A stretch of 64,000 bases of DNA from Amycolatopsis sp. QT-25 (GCF_029369745.1 NZ_CP120210.1:2418001-2482000); one strand, 5' to 3'. Counted from the first letter of the stretch, positions 1 to 10,785 are shown. Notes: generated from the letters alone by a model not told the origin. A program made the numbers and translations.

Positions 1-471
1 GTGGACAAGATCGGCGAGGTCATCGGCCCGAAGGGCAAGATGATCAACTCGATCACCGAGGAGACCGGCGCCGACATCTCCATCGAGGACGACGGCACGA
101 TCTACGTGGGCGCGGCCGACGGCCCGTCGGCGGAGGCGGCGATCGACAAGATCAACGCCATCGCCAACCCGCAGCTGCCCAAGGTCGGCGAGCGTTTCCT
201 CGGCACCGTGGTGAAGACGGCCGCGTTCGGCGCGTTCGTCTCGCTGCTGCCGGGCAAGGACGGCCTGGTGCACATCTCGAAACTGGGCAACGGCAAGCGG
301 ATCGCCAAGGTCGAGGACGTGGTCAACGTGGGCGACAAGCTCCGCGTCGAGATCGCCGACATCGACAACCGCGGCAAGATCAGCCTGATCGTGGTCCAGG
401 AAGAAGACTCGGCGGACGCCAAGGCCGCCGAAGGCGACAAGGCCGAGGCTCCGAAGGCCGACGCCCAGTAG
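1..471 (+). CDS. pnp: Polyribonucleotide nucleotidyltransferase (PNPase), C-terminal part
   Basis: The window opens inside this gene, so the first codon (GTG) is an internal valine and not a start. The 156 visible residues hold the two RNA-binding domains that end every PNPase: a KH domain around residues 1-50 with the GxxG loop (VIGPKGK) and an S1 domain around 63-132 ([13 protein letters not shown], then DGLVHISKL). An acidic, alanine-rich tail follows. The catalytic RNase PH domains lie upstream and are not seen. PNPase degrades RNA 3' to 5' by phosphorolysis and works with RNase J, whose gene lies near 12 kb here. The gene before the M16 peptidase is pnp (gpsI) in mycobacteria too, which supports the call. 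Confidence 0.97.
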   Translation: MDKIGEVIGPKGKMINSITEETGADISIEDDGTIYVGAADGPSAEAAIDKINAIANPQLPKVGERFLGTVVKTAAFGAFVSLLPGKDGLVHISKLGNGKRIAKVEDVVNVGDKLRVEIADIDNRGKISLIVVQEEDSADAKAAEGDKAEAPKADAQ

Positions 472-498
472 GTCCGGCCAGATCGGCGTGAACCGTCG

Positions 499-543
499 GG
501 AAAGGGTCGTTCAGGACGTTTTCCGTCCTGGGCGACCCTTTCC
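499..543 (+). terminator. Hairpin after pnp
   Basis: Arms 499-518 and 524-543 pair over 20 positions, with two G-T wobbles, around a short T-rich loop. It starts 28 bases after the pnp stop and ends 22 bases before the start of the next gene. There is no T-tract after the stem, as is common in actinomycetes, so it is either a terminator or a 3'-end stabilising structure. Confidence 0.65.
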
Positions 544-565
544 TGACATGTGAGTAAGGGATCCG

Positions 566-3114
<2,549 letters not shown>

Positions 3115-3116
<2 letters not shown>

Positions 3117-3186
3117 CCCCTCCCGCAATTAGTCACCTCCTTGCGGGGCTTTCCTTACGCAAGTAGTGACTAATTGCGGAGGGGTC
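3115..3186. terminator. Long palindrome between convergent genes
   Basis: Arms 3115-3136 and 3166-3186 are complementary over 21 positions with one bulged C, around a 29-base loop that itself contains short repeats. It begins in the stop codon of the plus-strand membrane gene and ends in the stop codon of the minus-strand DedA-like gene. It can therefore serve both as a bidirectional terminator. The arm sequence (core GCAATTAGTCAC) differs from the GAAGGCCCCC palindromes elsewhere in the window. Confidence 0.75.
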
Positions 3187-3706
3187 AGTAGTGGAACCAG
3201 CCCGCGAACAGGGCGGGGGAGGCGGCCAGCAGGCTGAATCGGAGCCAGCGGCCCAGGAAACCCGTGGCCAGGAAGGTCGCCAGTGGCATCCGCGCCAGCC
3301 CGGCGAGCACGCTCGTCGCCATGTACGGCGGCAGGCCGACGACCGAACTCACCCCGTACGTGCCCGCCATCCAGTGCGGATGCCGATGGCAGCGTTCACG
3401 CAGGGCGTCGAGCCGGGCGCGCATCTTCTTGGTGCGCGCCCGCCATCTTTCCCGGCGCGGGGTGGGCGGACGCTCGCGGTGCAGGCGGTCGTGCAGCGGT
3501 TTCGGCAGCTTGATCGTGCCCTTCGCGGCGAGGTAGTAGAGCGTCTTCCCGCCGACCTGGCCCGCCGCGACGATGGCGCCGAGCAGCAGCCACGGCATCG
3601 TCGGCTGGCTCGCGCACAGGCCGATGAGGAACATCTCGATGCTGACCACGGGCAGGATCGCCGAACCGAAGGCGACGCCGAACGACAGGAGCAACCAGCC
3701 CACCAT
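3185..3706 (-). CDS. DedA/YqaA-like membrane protein
   Basis: This is a 173-residue integral membrane protein with the layout of small SNARE-associated (DedA/VTT) proteins. There are two hydrophobic segments before residue 60, a very basic cytoplasmic loop near 65-105 rich in Arg and Lys, then the GVSSVVGLPPYMATSVLAGLARM region and a last hydrophobic segment. DedA-type proteins are lipid or proton-coupled transporters, and the substrate here is unknown. It is somewhat shorter than full DedA proteins and closer to YqaA. It stands alone, transcribed divergently from the GtrA gene. Confidence 0.8.
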   Translation of the reverse strand: MVGWLLLSFGVAFGSAILPVVSIEMFLIGLCASQPTMPWLLLGAIVAAGQVGGKTLYYLAAKGTIKLPKPLHDRLHRERPPTPRRERWRARTKKMRARLDALRERCHRHPHWMAGTYGVSSVVGLPPYMATSVLAGLARMPLATFLATGFLGRWLRFSLLAASPALFAGWFHY

Positions 3707-3855
3707 CGTTGCCTCCCCGTTATCTTCGTTCTCTCCAAGCTATCAGCTGAAAACGAGGACGCACTGGGGCCAGCCCCCGTTCCCGGCTTCGGGGCCGCAC
3801 CAGAAGATCACCTGTTCGTCGGCTCGCGGCCACCTGTCGCTGCCATGCTGAAGCC

Positions 3856-4455
3856 GTGGCCGACGTGCACGACTCGGTCCGCGGCAGGGATTTCGCGGAT
3901 CGCTTCGCCTACTTCTGCGCGGCCGTGGTCCGGCGCCTCCCCTTCGGGCTTTCCCGGCTGGTGGCGCCGAGTCTCCTCGGTTTCGCGCTCATCAACGGGT
4001 TCACCTTCGGGGTCGACCTGATCCTGCTGACCCTGCTCCGGAGCTGGCTCGGCCTGCCCGTGTGGCTGGCGATCACGCTCGCGTACGCGACCGCGTTCGG
4101 GTTGAGCTTCGTGCTGAACCGCAGCATGAACTTCCGCTCGCACGCGCCCGTCGGCAGGCAGGCGGTGTTGTACGTCGTCGCGATCGTCGTCAACTACGTG
4201 GCGTTCCTGCTCGGCGTCGGTGCCGGGCTGGCCGCGCTGGGCGTCGATTACCGGCTTTCCAGGCTCATCGCCGGGGCGTGCGAAGGCGTGTTCATGTACT
4301 CGGTGATGCGCTGGGTCGTGTTCGCGAAGTCAGGAAGTGAGCTCGAGGTCGAGGCCGCCGGTGAGCCGGACTTCGCGCACGTTCGTGCTTCCGGTGTCGA
4401 GGATGCGGACGGTTCCGTCGGGCGACCAGCCCGCGCGCCGGAAGAAGCCCAGTGA
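3856..4455 (+). CDS. GtrA family membrane protein
   Basis: GtrA-type proteins have four membrane helices and usually help move lipid-linked sugars across the membrane for cell-wall glycosylation. Four hydrophobic segments fit this (about residues 33-60, 67-90, 100-125 and 130-160), with the family-like NRSMNFR motif after helix 2 and RWVVF after helix 4. The GTG start is at 3856. The last 40 residues are polar, look unrelated to the family, and are coded entirely opposite the acetyltransferase gene on the other strand. No glycosyltransferase is adjacent. Confidence 0.85.
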   Translation: MADVHDSVRGRDFADRFAYFCAAVVRRLPFGLSRLVAPSLLGFALINGFTFGVDLILLTLLRSWLGLPVWLAITLAYATAFGLSFVLNRSMNFRSHAPVGRQAVLYVVAIVVNYVAFLLGVGAGLAALGVDYRLSRLIAGACEGVFMYSVMRWVVFAKSGSELEVEAAGEPDFAHVRASGVEDADGSVGRPARAPEEAQ

Positions 4456-4890
4456 CGCGTGATCGGTCTGGGCGACCCAGCTGATCCCGCGCGTGGCGCC
4501 GTCCTCACGCAGCCAGGCGGACGCGTCGGCCAGCAGCCGCCCCGCGTGCCCGCGCCGTCCCCAGCGGGGCTCGACCAGCAGTGAGGCGATGAGCGCCGTC
4601 GTCGAAGCGTCGTCGGGCAGCGCTCCGTCCGCGGTGGCCACCTCGCTCGCCGGAGCGCGGCCGGCGACACAGAAACCGACGGTGAACTCGCCTTCGGTGG
4701 CGACGAAGACGCGCGTGCCCGGGTACTCGATCGTTTCGGTCCAGGTCTTTTCGAGGTCCACGTCCTCAAGCTCGGCGACGGCCGCTTCGCCGAGCAGTTC
4801 CGTGTAGGCGCTTCGCCAGGTGTCGCGTTGGATGCGCGCGATTTCGGAGGCGTCGGACACGACTGCTGGGCGGACTTCGGCGGCGGCCAT
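4330..4890 (-). CDS. GNAT family N-acetyltransferase
   Basis: This is a 186-residue acetyl-CoA-dependent acetyltransferase. The N-terminus VRPAVVSDASEIARIQ is a typical first strand and helix of the fold, and the acetyl-CoA loop is seen as RWGRRGHAGRLL near residue 115, followed by SLGFFRRAGWSPDG. The acceptor is unknown. Its last 126 bases overlap the 3' end of the GtrA gene tail to tail. The start faces the YcaQ-type gene across about 106 bases, which must hold both promoters. Confidence 0.88.
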   Translation of the reverse strand: MAAAEVRPAVVSDASEIARIQRDTWRSAYTELLGEAAVAELEDVDLEKTWTETIEYPGTRVFVATEGEFTVGFCVAGRAPASEVATADGALPDDASTTALIASLLVEPRWGRRGHAGRLLADASAWLREDGATRGISWVAQTDHASLGFFRRAGWSPDGTVRILDTGSTNVREVRLTGGLDLELTS

Positions 4891-4996
4891 GCAGGAAACC
4901 TACAGCGGAGCCAAGCTCCATCCGTTGAGGGTGGGCAGGAAGGTGGAGTCGGCGGTGCGGCGGAAAACTGTCGGTGGTGGATGGCACCATGCGGCG

Positions 4997-6217
4997 ATGA
5001 GCACTACGACCATCAGCGGGCCGGTCGCGCGCCGGATCGCGCTGGCCGCGCAGGGGTTCGCCGAGGCACGTCCGGGCGGGGCGGTGACGAGGCGGCATCT
5101 GCAGCGCGTGCTGTCGCGAATCCAGTTGCTGCAACTGGATTCGGTGAACGTCGCGGTCCGCGCGCACTACATGCCGCTGTTCTCCCGGCTCGGCGCGTAC
5201 GAGCCCGCGCTGGTGGACGACGCGGCGTGGTCCCATTCCGCGCGCAAACCCCGGATGCTGGTGGAGACCTGGGCGCACGAGGCGAGTCTGCTGCCGGTGG
5301 CGGACTGGCCGCTCCTGCGGTCCGGGGCGAAACGCATGGGCTGGTGGACGAACTACGCCCGGGTGCTGGAGCAGACGCCTCAGCTGGTGGACGACATCCT
5401 GACCGTGGTCAAGGAACAGGGGCCGATCGGCGCCGGCGGCATCGAGCGCGCGCTGGAGGGCAAGTCGGGCGGTTCGAAACCCGGATCGTGGTGGGAGCGG
5501 TCGGAGGTCAAGAAGGCCTGCGAGTGGCTTTTCGGCATGGGGCAGCTGACCACCGGCACGCGCCGGTCGTTCGAGCGGCTGTACGACCTGACCGAACGCG
5601 TCGTCCCGCCGGAGATCCTGTCGCGGACCGTGACCCCGGAGGAAGGCGCCCGCCAACTGATCACCCGCGCGGCCGTCGCGCTGGGCATCGGGACCGAACC
5701 GGATCTGCGGGACTACTACCGGCTCGGCCCCGACGTCAGCAAGCGGGCCGTGGCCGAACTGGTCGACGCGGGCGTCCTGGAACCGGTGACCGTGGACGGC
5801 TGGCCCGCCCCGGCATACCGGCACGTCGCGGCGAAGGCGCCGAGATCGGTCGCCGGCCGGGCCCTGCTGTCGCCGTTCGATCCGCTGGTCTGGGAACGCG
5901 CCCGCACCGAGCGCATCTTCGATTTCTTCTACCGCATCGAGATCTACGTGCCGGAGCCGAAGCGGATCTACGGCTACTACGTGTTCCCGTTCCTGCTCGA
6001 CGGCGAACTCGTCGGCCGGGTCGACCTCAAATGTGATCGGGCCGCCGGGGTGCTTCGCGTTCAGGGCGCCTTCTCCGAGCCCGGCGTGGATGTCGTGCGG
6101 GTCGCGAGTGAGCTCGCCGGGGAGCTGCGGCTGATGGCGCAATGGCAGGGGCTGGGCGGGGTCGTGGTGGGGGAGCGGGGCGATCTGGCGCCGGTGCTCT
6201 CGCGGCTCGTGCGCTGA
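4997..6217 (+). CDS. Winged-helix DNA glycosylase, YcaQ/AlkZ family
   Basis: This 406-residue protein has the HTH_42 winged-helix fold of AlkZ and YcaQ, DNA glycosylases that open interstrand crosslinks and remove bulky alkylated bases. Visible family features are LQLDSVNV near residue 45, the AHYMPLFSRLG segment after it, the W-rich middle, and LLSPFDPLVWERART near residue 298 followed by the FFYRIEIYVPEPKRIYGYY block. The frame stays open back to 4820, but ATG 4997 gives the family-like N-terminus and the upstream part resembles non-coding antisense of the GNAT gene. Antibiotic-producing actinomycetes often carry such enzymes for self-resistance, but no biosynthetic cluster is visible here. 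Confidence 0.88.
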   Translation: MSTTTISGPVARRIALAAQGFAEARPGGAVTRRHLQRVLSRIQLLQLDSVNVAVRAHYMPLFSRLGAYEPALVDDAAWSHSARKPRMLVETWAHEASLLPVADWPLLRSGAKRMGWWTNYARVLEQTPQLVDDILTVVKEQGPIGAGGIERALEGKSGGSKPGSWWERSEVKKACEWLFGMGQLTTGTRRSFERLYDLTERVVPPEILSRTVTPEEGARQLITRAAVALGIGTEPDLRDYYRLGPDVSKRAVAELVDAGVLEPVTVDGWPAPAYRHVAAKAPRSVAGRALLSPFDPLVWERARTERIFDFFYRIEIYVPEPKRIYGYYVFPFLLDGELVGRVDLKCDRAAGVLRVQGAFSEPGVDVVRVASELAGELRLMAQWQGLGGVVVGERGDLAPVLSRLVR

Positions 6218-6250
6218 GCTTCGCGCCGGGACCGCACTGCGGACGACGGC

Positions 6251-6297
6251 GAGCGGGGAAGAGCTGGGACGTCGAACGTCTCAGCTCTTCCTCGTTC
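6251..6297. terminator. Hairpin downstream of the YcaQ-type gene
   Basis: Arms 6251-6272 and 6276-6297 pair along 22 positions, with three G-T wobbles, around the loop CGA. It is the first of three consecutive hairpins in the 261-base gap between two convergent genes and is best placed to end transcription of the glycosylase gene. Confidence 0.65.
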
Positions 6298-6330
6298 GGC
6301 TGGTCCGGGATCGGCGCGCGTCGCGAAGGC

Positions 6331-6365
6331 GGAGGAATCGGGACACTCGACGTCCCCGTTCCTCC
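6331..6365. repeat. Second hairpin of the 6.2-6.5 kb gap
   Basis: The arms GGAGGAA and TTCCTCC are extended inward with imperfect pairing to about 13 positions. It is weaker than the hairpins on either side and shares no obvious sequence with them. Confidence 0.4.
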
Positions 6366-6405
6366 ATCGTCAGTCTGGCGGCTGTCCGCGAGCACCCGAA
6401 AGGAG

Positions 6406-6457
6406 CGAGGGACCTTCGCTCTCACCCCCGTGGAAAAGTGAGAGCAAAGGTCCCTCG
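6406..6457. terminator. Third hairpin, before the DUF4097 gene end
   Basis: Arms 6406-6425 and 6438-6457 are complementary over about 20 bases with minor mismatches, core GAGGGACCTT and AAGGTCCCTC. It lies 22 bases beyond the stop of the minus-strand DUF4097 gene, so it is the likely terminator for that operon. Confidence 0.65.
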
Positions 6458-6478
6458 ATCCCCCTGCGGGCCCGCGGC

Positions 6479-7390
6479 TCAGCCGGCCGCGCTGGTCACC
6501 ACCGCGTCGCCGGTGCCGGTGCGTGCCCGCACCTTCAGCGAAACCTCCGAAGGGGCGCTTTCCGCGACGTCCAGCTCGCTCGACACCGACCCGGTCGTCG
6601 ACGAGAGGTCGATCTCCGCGCTCACGCCGCCGCGGATGCCGACCCGGACCTCACCCGATCCGGTGGTCAGCTCCAGTGTCCCGGAGGCGGCGTCCGCCAC
6701 CGAGAGGTCGCCGCTGCCGGTGCGGGCCAGCACCTCGCCCGCGACCTCGCCGAGCCAGACGTCGCCCGTGCCGGTCGCCACCGAGGCCGAACCGCTCACC
6801 GAGGACGCTTCGACGGAGCCGCTGCCCGTGCGCAGTTGCAGGCCGGACAGCGTCGGGCCGAGTTTGACGTCGCCGGTGCCGGTGCGGACGATCGCCGAAC
6901 CGTCGGCCCGTTCCAGGGCGACCTTGCCCGCGCCGGTCAGGAGATCGGCCCGTCCGGCCGAACCGGTGACCGTGACGTCGGCCGCTCCCGCCCGCACTTC
7001 CAGATGCGAACCGGCGGGCGCCCGGACGGTCACGGCGAGCGGGACGTTCTTCAGCTGCCAGGCCTTCGGCGCCTGGACGACCAGCCGGTTGCCGACCTTC
7101 TCGATCCGCGTCTGCGCCACGGCGTCATCCGCAGACCCCGCCGAGCCCGAACCGCCGAACTGGTCACCGAAGCGCTCCCCGACCCAGCTGAGCAGGCTCG
7201 TCATCCCGTCCACCCACGGCTGCTGTTCGCCGCCGTCCCGGCGGACCTCGGCGTGGATTCCGCTCTCGCCGGTCAGGTCGATGGTCACCCGGCCGATGGC
7301 CACGCTCACGTCGATTTCGATCGGGCCTTCGGCCTCGAACTCCTCGACGCGCACGGTCGTTTCACCGGCGGGAATGCTTTCCTCGGTCAT
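6479..7390 (-). CDS. DUF4097 family beta-helix-like protein
   Basis: This is a 303-residue protein built of many short strand repeats with the pattern G-T-G-D-V or G-S-G, such as VRTGTGDVKLG, LRTGSGSVEAS, VATGTGDVWLG and ARTGSGDLSVA. That is the DUF4097 (putative adhesin/GAPES-like) architecture. There is no signal peptide or membrane segment, so it appears cytoplasmic despite the family's nickname. The start is ATG 7390 (MTEESIP), 10 bases after the stop of the HicB-like gene, and an in-frame upstream extension would run into that gene. Co-transcription with a DNA-binding protein suggests a shared regulatory unit of unknown role. Confidence 0.85.
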   Translation of the reverse strand: MTEESIPAGETTVRVEEFEAEGPIEIDVSVAIGRVTIDLTGESGIHAEVRRDGGEQQPWVDGMTSLLSWVGERFGDQFGGSGSAGSADDAVAQTRIEKVGNRLVVQAPKAWQLKNVPLAVTVRAPAGSHLEVRAGAADVTVTGSAGRADLLTGAGKVALERADGSAIVRTGTGDVKLGPTLSGLQLRTGSGSVEASSVSGSASVATGTGDVWLGEVAGEVLARTGSGDLSVADAASGTLELTTGSGEVRVGIRGGVSAEIDLSSTTGSVSSELDVAESAPSEVSLKVRARTGTGDAVVTSAAG

Positions 7391-7400
7391 TTCCGTCCCC

Positions 7401-7925
7401 TCAGCCCTGGACCCAGCCGTGCAGGCGCGAACCGGCACCGCCGCCCGGCTTCTCCTTGTAGTGCCAATGCTCGCCGCCACTCCTGCCCAGCGCCCCCTGG
7501 ACGGCCTGCGAGACGAACGTGTTCAGCGAAACGCCCTGAGCGGCGGCCGCGGCCTCGGCCTGGCCTTTGACCTGCTCGAACAGGCGCAGCGTGATGCGGG
7601 TGATGTCGCCCGTGTCCACCTTGGGCACGCGCGGGGCCTCCCGCGGCGCCTCCTGGCGGGGCGCGGACTGCTCGGTGCGCTCGGCGGAACCGGAGACGAC
7701 GACGCGCACGTCGCGGTCGTCGAGCCGGACGTCGACGACGTGCCCCGGCAGCGCCGAAGTCACTTCGGCGGCCAGGTCGGCGAGAGCGTTCATGATGGTC
7801 AGGCGGGCGGCCGGCTCCAGCGCCGACGACAGCAGCGCGGCAGCGCGCCGCGTCTGCTCGTCGCCGGCCGAAGCCGTGTTCGCGAGATCCTCGCGAAGGC
7901 TTGTGATGTACGGCGTCAGATCCAT
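7401..7925 (-). CDS. HicB-like ribbon-helix-helix protein
   Basis: This 174-residue protein has an N-terminal helical and HicB-like part (VVDVRLDDRDVRVVVSG near 65-80), a linker rich in Glu, Pro and Arg, and a C-terminal ribbon-helix-helix domain near residues 105-145. The latter has strand RITLRLFEQ, a helix, then GVSLNTFVSQAVQGAL, which is the Arc/HicB DNA-binding pattern. No HicA-type toxin gene is adjacent, so the antitoxin label would be only a family name. Such proteins normally repress their own promoter, and a phased array of TGACGTCA boxes lies 10 bases before the start. It is followed by the DUF4097 gene. Confidence 0.8.
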   Translation of the reverse strand: MDLTPYITSLREDLANTASAGDEQTRRAAALLSSALEPAARLTIMNALADLAAEVTSALPGHVVDVRLDDRDVRVVVSGSAERTEQSAPRQEAPREAPRVPKVDTGDITRITLRLFEQVKGQAEAAAAAQGVSLNTFVSQAVQGALGRSGGEHWHYKEKPGGGAGSRLHGWVQG

Positions 7926-7934
7926 GACACCACT

Positions 7935-7987
7935 ATGACGTCATAAGTGATGTCAGTCAAGGCGGGCATGACGTCACCATGATGTCG
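7935..7987. promoter_or_regulatory. Array of four TGACGTCA-like operator boxes
   Basis: Four 8-base boxes start at 7936 (TGACGTCA), 7948 (TGATGTCA), 7969 (TGACGTCA) and 7980 (TGATGTCG), with steps of 12, 21 and 11 bases, close to whole turns of the helix. They lie between the divergent HicB-like gene and thyX. Ribbon-helix-helix dimers typically bind such tandem, phased sites cooperatively, so this is probably the operator of the HicB-like protein. It may also affect thyX. Confidence 0.65.
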
Positions 7988-8058
7988 CCCCGGTGGCGAA
8001 GAGGGCGGCGGTTACGCTGCCCGGAGTCGTGGAGCAGGGGCCGAAAAGGAGTGCGAAC

Positions 8059-8811
8059 GTGGCCGAGACCGTGTCACCCAGGGTTCAACTGATCGCGAAG
8101 ACGGAGTTCTTCCCTCCGTCGGACGTACCGTGGTCGACCGATGCCGACGGTGGTGAGGCGCTGGCCGAATTCGCGGGCCGGGCCTGCTACCAGTCCTGGA
8201 AGAAGCCGAACCCGAAGACGGCCACCAACGCCGGCTACCTCGAGCACATCATCGACGTGGGCCACCTTTCGGTGCTGGAGCACGGGTCCGTCAGCTTCTA
8301 CATCACCGGCATCTCCCGGTCGCTGACGCATGAGCTCATCCGCCACCGTCACTTCTCCTATTCGCAGCTTTCGCAGCGCTACGTCCCGGAGCGCGACGCC
8401 GCGTTCGTCGAGCCCGACGTCATCGCGCAGGACCCGGAGCTGCACGCGAAGTTCCTGGCCGCCTCGCAGGCCGCCGTCGACGCCTACACCGAGCTGCTCG
8501 CCGGGCTCGAGGAGAAGTTCGCCGACGTGCCGAGCGCGACCCTGCGCCGCAAGCAGGCCCGCCAGGCCGCCCGCGCCGTGCTGCCGAACGCGACCGAGAC
8601 CCGCATCGTGGTCACCGGCAACTACCGTGCCTGGCGGCACTTCATCGCGATGCGCGCCACCGAGCACGCCGATGTCGAGATCCGCGCCCTGGCCATCGAC
8701 TGCCTGCGCGAGCTGCAGAAGGCCTCGGGCAACGTGTTCGCGGACTTCACCATCTCCGCACTGCCCGACGGCACCGAGGTCGCGTCCAGCCCGAAGGTGC
8801 TCGAAGGCTGA
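8059..8811 (+). CDS. thyX: Flavin-dependent thymidylate synthase
   Basis: ThyX makes dTMP from dUMP using FAD, NADPH and methylene-tetrahydrofolate, without needing the classic ThyA. The defining motif [13 protein letters not shown] is at residues 95-107. The frame is open from 7993, but GTG 8059 has AAGGAG seven bases upstream and gives 250 residues, the length of the mycobacterial enzyme, with the motif at the expected position. It overlaps the ACT-domain gene by one base (TGATG). The promoter must lie in or beside the TGACGTCA array at 7935-7987. Confidence 0.97.
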   Translation: MAETVSPRVQLIAKTEFFPPSDVPWSTDADGGEALAEFAGRACYQSWKKPNPKTATNAGYLEHIIDVGHLSVLEHGSVSFYITGISRSLTHELIRHRHFSYSQLSQRYVPERDAAFVEPDVIAQDPELHAKFLAASQAAVDAYTELLAGLEEKFADVPSATLRRKQARQAARAVLPNATETRIVVTGNYRAWRHFIAMRATEHADVEIRALAIDCLRELQKASGNVFADFTISALPDGTEVASSPKVLEG

Positions 8812-9203
8812 TGCGCCGCCTCGCGATCGACGTCCGGCCCGGCGACTACGCGGTCGCCCGCCTAGCCCCGGACGCGCCGGTTCCGGCGAATCTGCTCGAC
8901 CCCGGCGAGCCCGTGCTGATCTCCCTCACGCGGACGCCCGAGGAGCTGTCGGTGATCTGCCCGGCCGGTCTCGCGCCGGCCGGGGCCACGGTCGAGGACG
9001 GCTGGCGGCTGCTTTCGGTCCGCGGTCCGCTGGCCTTCACACTGACCGGCATCATCGCGGCGTTGTCGAGCGAGCTGGCCGCCGCCGGGGTGGCGTTGTT
9101 CTCGATCTCCACCTTCGACACCGACCACGTCCTCGTCCGGGCTCCCGAACTCGAGCGCGCGGTGAAGGCGCTCCGGGAAGCCGGGCACGAGGTCACGGTC
9201 TGA
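8811..9203 (+). CDS. ACT-domain protein
   Basis: This is a 130-residue protein made of two ACT-like halves, as in CASTOR-type small amino-acid sensors: RRLAIDVRPGDYAVARL at the start and GIIAALSSELAAAGVALFSISTFDTDHVLV near residues 80-112, which fits the ligand-binding helix-strand of ACT domains. It has no catalytic domain, so it probably binds an amino acid or nucleotide-related ligand. Its start overlaps the thyX stop, so it is made together with ThyX, but the functional link is not known to me. Confidence 0.82.
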   Translation: MRRLAIDVRPGDYAVARLAPDAPVPANLLDPGEPVLISLTRTPEELSVICPAGLAPAGATVEDGWRLLSVRGPLAFTLTGIIAALSSELAAAGVALFSISTFDTDHVLVRAPELERAVKALREAGHEVTV

Positions 9204-9285
9204 TTCACGAGCTCGGCGAAGGAACCTTTCGGAGCGCGAACGGGTCCGAGTGGGCATCCTGCGCGAACCGAAGGAGCACCGAACC

Positions 9286-10785
9286 TTGACCGACGAACAG
9301 ACCCGTCCGTACGGGCCGCCCCAGCAGACGCAGCAGGCCACCGGCGCGCGGATCGTCGCCGGTCGATACGCCCTGCTGGGCGAACTCGGCCGCGGCGGGA
9401 TGGGCGTCGTCTGGCGCGCGCAGGACCAGGTGATCGGCCGTCAGGTGGCGATCAAGGAGCTGAAGTTCCCGAACGCGCCCGAGGACGCTTCGGTGCTGAC
9501 GGAGCGGATGCTGCGCGAGGTCCGCTCCGCCGGGCGTCTCAACGACCCGGCCGTGGTCACCGTGTACGACGTCGTCACCGAGAACGGCGCCACCTGCATC
9601 GTGATGGAGCTGGTCGAGGCGCCGACGCTGGCCGACCTGGTGCGCGACCGCGGTCCCCTGCCCGCCCAACAGGTCGCGCTGGTGGGGGAGCGGGTGCTGT
9701 CCGCGTTGCGGGCCGCGCACGCCGCCGGGATCGTGCACCGCGACGTCAAACCCGCGAACATCATGGTCGCGCCGGACGGCCGGGTGAAGCTCACCGACTT
9801 CGGCATCGCGCACGCCGCCGACGACCCGCGCCTGACCACCAGCGGCATGATCGTCGGTTCGCCCGCGTTCATGGCGCCGGAACGGGTCGAAGGCCGCGAC
9901 GCGCTGCCCGAATCCGACCTCTGGTCACTGGGCACGACGCTGTTCTTCGCCGCGGAGGGCATCGTCGCGTTCGAACGGTCGACCACCGCCGCGACGTTGC
10001 ACGCGATCATGACCGAGGCCCCGTACCTGACCAGGATCCAGGGCCCGCTGGCCGCCGCGATCCTCGGCCTGCTGGTCACCAAACCCGAAGCGCGGATGTC
10101 CTACGACCAGGTACGCAGCCTGCTCGCGGCCGCGCAAGGGGTGCAGGCCCAGCCGACCCCGCCCTCGGGTGGCACGGCGATGCCGCACCCCGGCCTGCCG
10201 ATGACCCGGCTCGCGCCCGCCCCGGCGAAGCGCGATCTCCGGCCACTGTGGCTGAGCCTCGCCGCGGTCGCCGTGATCGGTGCCCTGGTCGGCGGCATCT
10301 TCCTCGGCCGCTGGATGGCCGCGCCCGAAGGGAACGACCAGGCGCAGCCCACCCTGACCTACGGCATCGACGGCCAGGTCAAACTCGGTTCGTCCGGGGA
10401 CTGCTTCAACGTGCCGCTCAGAGCGGGCATCAACCTCAACGACGGGATCAGCTGCGACAAGGACCACCTGATGGAGATCTTCGCCAAGGGGAGCCTGCTC
10501 GACGTCCAGTCCGCTTCCGACGACCAGGCCCAGGTCGCGGCGTATCCCGGTGCGGACGCGGTCAACCGGATCGCCGAGTCGCTGTGCGCGGCGACCTTCA
10601 ATTCGAACGTCGTCCCGGCGGCACAGCGTTCGATGCTGATCTGGCGTCCCGTGGTGCCGACCGAAGCCGAATGGAACCGGCCGCTCAACGAGGAGGACCG
10701 GAGCTACTCCCGCGGGTTCCTTTGCCTGCTCGCCAAGGCCGACGGGAGCCAGATTCCCGCGCAGATCACGACCAAGGTCAAATAG
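9286..10785 (+). CDS. Membrane Ser/Thr protein kinase (PknB-like)
   Basis: This is a 499-residue Hanks-type kinase. Residues 27-280 form the kinase domain, with glycine loop GELGRGGMG (32-40), VAIK lysine 57, HRDVKPAN (151-158), DFG (171-173) and the MAPER motif. A proline-rich juxtamembrane stretch and one membrane helix (about 328-347) follow, then an external domain of some 145 residues with three cysteines and no PASTA repeats, so the signal it senses is unclear. TTG 9286 was chosen because AAGGAG lies nine bases before it; GTG 9250 has no good site. It stands alone between thyX-ACT and dapA. Confidence 0.93.
   Translation: MTDEQTRPYGPPQQTQQATGARIVAGRYALLGELGRGGMGVVWRAQDQVIGRQVAIKELKFPNAPEDASVLTERMLREVRSAGRLNDPAVVTVYDVVTENGATCIVMELVEAPTLADLVRDRGPLPAQQVALVGERVLSALRAAHAAGIVHRDVKPANIMVAPDGRVKLTDFGIAHAADDPRLTTSGMIVGSPAFMAPERVEGRDALPESDLWSLGTTLFFAAEGIVAFERSTTAATLHAIMTEAPYLTRIQGPLAAAILGLLVTKPEARMSYDQVRSLLAAAQGVQAQPTPPSGGTAMPHPGLPMTRLAPAPAKRDLRPLWLSLAAVAVIGALVGGIFLGRWMAAPEGNDQAQPTLTYGIDGQVKLGSSGDCFNVPLRAGINLNDGISCDKDHLMEIFAKGSLLDVQSASDDQAQVAAYPGADAVNRIAESLCAATFNSNVVPAAQRSMLIWRPVVPTEAEWNRPLNEEDRSYSRGFLCLLAKADGSQIPAQITTKVK

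Noticed and set aside
7993..8058. Upstream extension of ThyX
   Set aside because: GTG 8059 has a good ribosome-binding site and gives the standard 250 residues with the motif in its usual place.
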